Of a stretch of DNA of 64,000 bases, positions 61,267-64,000 are shown piece by piece; within the stretch, counting starts at the first letter, position 1; the number at the start of each line of letters is the position of its first letter. The translations under genes were made by a program, and so were the position numbers. This DNA is from Acididesulfobacillus acetoxydans. Lineage in GTDB: Bacteria > Bacillota > Desulfitobacteriia > Desulfitobacteriales > Desulfitobacteriaceae. The stretch covers positions 806,001-870,000 of the forward strand of contig NZ_LR746496.1 in the NCBI RefSeq assembly GCF_902729405.1. The letters are read 5' to 3'. Under the pieces are notes generated by a model, which was not told the origin of the DNA, made no database searches, and worked only from the letters and a program-made list of their open reading frames with translations.

Positions 61267-64000
61267 TTGCTGGACGTCAACAACTTTGACCGTATGCGCA
61301 TTGGTCTCGCTTCCCCGGAAATGATTCACAACTGGTCTTACGGAGAGGTTAAGAAACCCGAAACCATTAATTACCGGACGCTCAAACCGGAGCGGGAAGG
61401 GCTGTTCTGTGAGAAAATCTTCGGACCGACCCGGGATTGGGAGTGTCATTGCGGTAAATATAAGAGGGTGCGCTACAAAGGAATCGTGTGCGATCGCTGC
61501 GGGGTGGAAGTTACGCGTTCCAAGGTGCGCCGGGAACGGATGGGGCATATAGAGTTGGCGGCGCCGGTGTCTCATATTTGGTATTTTAAAGGGATTCCCA
61601 GCCGCATGGGACTTCTCCTGGACATGTCCCCCAGGGCCCTGGAAAAAGTTCTCTACTTTGTTTCTTATATAGTAACTGAGGCTGGGGATACTTCGCTCAT
61701 GCCGAAACAGCTTTTGACCGAGACCGAGTACCGGGAGTACCGGGAAAAATACGGGACGCGTTTTGAAGCGGGCATGGGGGCGGAATCCATCAAGAAACTC
61801 CTCGTCGAAATCGACTTACTGAAACTCAATGATGAGCTGCGCACCGAACTTAAGGAAGTAACCGGTCAGCGCAAGGTGCGGGCGATCCGCCGGCTGGAAG
61901 TGGTTGAGTCCTTTTTGCAAAGCGGGAATCGGCCCGAATGGATGATCCTGGATGTCGTGCCGGTGATTCCCCCGGAACTCCGGCCCATGGTCCAACTGGA
62001 CGGCGGCCGCTTCGCCACTTCCGACTTAAACGATCTTTACCGCAGGGTGATAAACCGCAACAACCGTTTGAAACGCCTGCTCGATCTGGGTGCGCCGGAT
62101 ATTATTGTGCGCAATGAGAAACGGATGCTGCAGGAAGCGGTGGACGCCTTGATCGATAACGGACGCCGCGGGCGGCCGGTAACCGGTCCCGGCAACCGCC
62201 CCCTTAAGTCGCTCAGCGATATGTTAAAAGGTAAGCAGGGGCGTTTCCGCCAGAACCTGCTCGGCAAGCGCGTGGATTATTCCGGCCGTTCGGTGATTGT
62301 CGTGGGGCCGAACCTCAAGCTGCATCAGTGCGGACTGCCCAAAGAAATGGCCCTCGAACTTTTCAAACCTTTTGTCATGAAAAAGCTGGTCAACGAAGGG
62401 CACGCCCATAACATTAAAAGTGCGAAACGGATGGTAGAAAGGGTTCGTCCCGAGGTTTGGGATGTTTTGGAGGAGGTCATCACCGGTCACCCGGTTCTGC
62501 TCAACCGGGCGCCTACTTTGCACCGGCTGGGGATTCAGGCTTTCGAACCGGTATTGGTTGAGGGGCGCGCTTTACAGATTCATCCCCTGGTTTGCACGGC
62601 TTATAATGCCGATTTTGACGGGGACCAGATGGCTGTGCACGTGCCGCTGTCGGTGGAAGCCCAGGCCGAAGCGAGGCTGCTTATGCTTTCCGCTCACAAT
62701 ATTCTCAACCCCAAAGACGGCAGACCGGTGGCTCAACCGAACCAGGACTTGGTTCTGGGAGCTTACTACTTGACGATTGACCGTCCGGGGGCTACGGGCG
62801 AGGGCAAGATCTTCCGGGATGTCGATGAAGCGCTCTTGGCCATGGACAGCAAGGAACTCCATCTGCAAGCCATGATGAAAGTGCGCTCGCTGGGCAAACT
62901 GGTCGAGACAACGGTGGGGCGCATCCTTTTCAACTCGGTTATTCCCACCGGGAAGAGTGAGCCTTACGTGGTCAACGTCCCGGGGGGACCTGATTACATC
63001 AACGAAGTGGCCGGTAAAAAAACTTTGGCCAATATCGTGGCCAAAACCTATCGCGTCGGGGGATATGCGGCCACAGCCACCCTCTTGGACGGGATCAAGA
63101 GTTTGGGTTTCAAGTACTCCACTCGGGCCGGGATCACGGTCGGCCTCTCGGATATTGTGGTGCCGGCGGAGAAGAAACGGATCTTGTCGGAGGCCGACGG
63201 TCTCGTCGCCAAGATCGAGCAGCAGTACCGGCGGGGACTGATCACAGACGAAGAACGCTACGCCTTGGTTATTGACACCTGGACTAAAGCCACGGATTCT
63301 GTCACTAAGGCCCTAATGGACACTTTGGACAAGTTTAACCCGGTCTACATGATGGCCAACTCCGGTGCGCGCGGCAACATTCAACAGTTGCGCCAGTTGG
63401 CGGGAATGCGGGGCTTAATGGCAGACCCGTCCGGCCGGACGATTGAATTGCCGATCAAGGCGAATTTCCGGGAGGGCCTGACGGTTTTGGAATACTTCAT
63501 CTCCTCGCACGGAGCCAGAAAGGGCCTGGCGGACACGGCTTTGCGGACAGCCGATTCCGGTTATCTCACGCGCCGTCTGGTCGACGTGTCTCAGGATGTC
63601 ATCGTCCGCGAAGACGATTGCGGTACGACGGCCGGCATTACCGTTGAGGACATCAAAGACGGGCCGGAAGTGATCGAAAAACTGGAGGAGCGGCTGGTCG
63701 GACGTTTTCTCTTGGAGGATGTGTATCACCCGGAGTCGGGGGAAATTCTGGCGACAAGCGAGGAAGAGATCAACGAAGACCAGGCAAAACTCATCGCCAA
63801 GTTCTACAAGTCGGTGCGGATTCGCTCGGTGTTGAACTGCAAGACCCGTTTCGGCGTCTGCAAAAAGTGCTATGGGCGCAATTTAGCCACGGGACGCCCG
63901 GTCGAACAGGGTGAGGCAGTGGGAATCATTGCCGCTCAGTCTATCGGCGAGCCGGGAACCCAGCTGACCATGCGCACGTTCCACACGGGTGGGGTCGCCG
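61267..64000 (+). CDS. rpoC: RNA polymerase beta' subunit, 3' end outside window
   Basis: 911 codons are visible. The start is a TTG at 61267 with AAAGGAGAG upstream; the resulting [18 protein letters not shown] matches the usual Firmicutes N-terminus. The zinc cysteines are in [22 protein letters not shown], the active-site magnesium loop is [13 protein letters not shown], and the second zinc site is [14 protein letters not shown]. It ends in [20 protein letters not shown] just before the trigger-loop region. It lies 135 bp after rpoB in the same operon. Confidence 0.97.
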   Translation, partial: MLDVNNFDRMRIGLASPEMIHNWSYGEVKKPETINYRTLKPEREGLFCEKIFGPTRDWECHCGKYKRVRYKGIVCDRCGVEVTRSKVRRERMGHIELAAPVSHIWYFKGIPSRMGLLLDMSPRALEKVLYFVSYIVTEAGDTSLMPKQLLTETEYREYREKYGTRFEAGMGAESIKKLLVEIDLLKLNDELRTELKEVTGQRKVRAIRRLEVVESFLQSGNRPEWMILDVVPVIPPELRPMVQLDGGRFATSDLNDLYRRVINRNNRLKRLLDLGAPDIIVRNEKRMLQEAVDALIDNGRRGRPVTGPGNRPLKSLSDMLKGKQGRFRQNLLGKRVDYSGRSVIVVGPNLKLHQCGLPKEMALELFKPFVMKKLVNEGHAHNIKSAKRMVERVRPEVWDVLEEVITGHPVLLNRAPTLHRLGIQAFEPVLVEGRALQIHPLVCTAYNADFDGDQMAVHVPLSVEAQAEARLLMLSAHNILNPKDGRPVAQPNQDLVLGAYYLTIDRPGATGEGKIFRDVDEALLAMDSKELHLQAMMKVRSLGKLVETTVGRILFNSVIPTGKSEPYVVNVPGGPDYINEVAGKKTLANIVAKTYRVGGYAATATLLDGIKSLGFKYSTRAGITVGLSDIVVPAEKKRILSEADGLVAKIEQQYRRGLITDEERYALVIDTWTKATDSVTKALMDTLDKFNPVYMMANSGARGNIQQLRQLAGMRGLMADPSGRTIELPIKANFREGLTVLEYFISSHGARKGLADTALRTADSGYLTRRLVDVSQDVIVREDDCGTTAGITVEDIKDGPEVIEKLEERLVGRFLLEDVYHPESGEILATSEEEINEDQAKLIAKFYKSVRIRSVLNCKTRFGVCKKCYGRNLATGRPVEQGEAVGIIAAQSIGEPGTQLTMRTFHTGGVA

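Overview
The window comes from a Gram-positive anaerobe, most likely a spore-forming Clostridia of the Desulfitobacterium/Desulfosporosinus kind. This is inferred from gene content, not from any search: a Firmicutes-type rpmG-secE-nusG-rplKAJL-rpoBC block, PTS genes with PRD regulators, a glycyl radical enzyme, an anaerobic benzimidazole pathway for cobamides, a DUF438/hemerythrin protein and strong AGGAGG ribosome binding sites.

Layout. 1-3.0 kb (minus): a large kinase-like/AAA ATPase signalling protein running off the left edge. 3.2-5.0 kb: a patchwork of a small secreted peptide, a nitroreductase and broken ABC-transporter pieces. 5.1-10.4 kb: a GAF/PucR-type regulator facing a PanB-like enzyme and an MFS transporter. 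10.8-15.6 kb: a lone DruA-like DUF4338 protein, a chemotaxis receptor broken by one in-frame stop, a small protein, and a DUF438-hemerythrin-PAS protein. 15.7-19.6 kb: a decayed region with a candidate type I toxin-antitoxin locus, an integrase remnant, a second nitroreductase copy and an iron alcohol dehydrogenase. 19.7-21.7 kb: an SDR sugar-nucleotide reductase-like protein and a Cof-type HAD phosphatase.

21.9-35.5 kb is one catabolic cluster: PRD regulator, PTS EIIA, EIIC and EIIB, HPr, Enzyme I, fructose-6-phosphate aldolase-like protein, glycyl radical enzyme, its activase, a Gfo/Idh oxidoreductase, a PfkB kinase and mannose-6-phosphate isomerase. It fits an anaerobic route in which a 1,5-anhydrohexitol is phosphorylated on import, ring-opened by the radical enzyme to 1-deoxyfructose-6-phosphate and cleaved by the aldolase. 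36.0-42.5 kb is a second PTS cluster: mannitol-type EIICB, MtlR, EIIA, a PfkB 1-phosphofructokinase-like protein, an L-sorbose-1-phosphate-reductase-like dehydrogenase and HPr. It has no mtlD, which suggests a route through fructose-1-phosphate.

42.6-48.3 kb: an IS66 remnant, an AcoR-like sigma-54 activator, a sigma-54 promoter, an aldehyde dehydrogenase, a small protein and a second iron alcohol dehydrogenase. 48.6-51.8 kb: an M42-peptidase fragment, then a promoter, a cobalamin riboswitch with terminator, and two tandem ThiC paralogues read as bzaA-bzaB (5-hydroxybenzimidazole synthesis for the cobamide lower ligand). 51.8-52.6 kb: IS-end-like hairpins and short tandem repeats. 52.7-64 kb: tRNA-Tyr, initiator tRNA-Met and the ribosomal/RNA polymerase block, with rpoC running off the right edge.

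The window is scarred: two nearly identical nitroreductase copies lie 13.5 kb apart, one apparently a deletion derivative of the other, and several transposase, integrase, peptidase and transporter fragments remain. A family of small GC-rich palindromes is scattered through genes and spacers.
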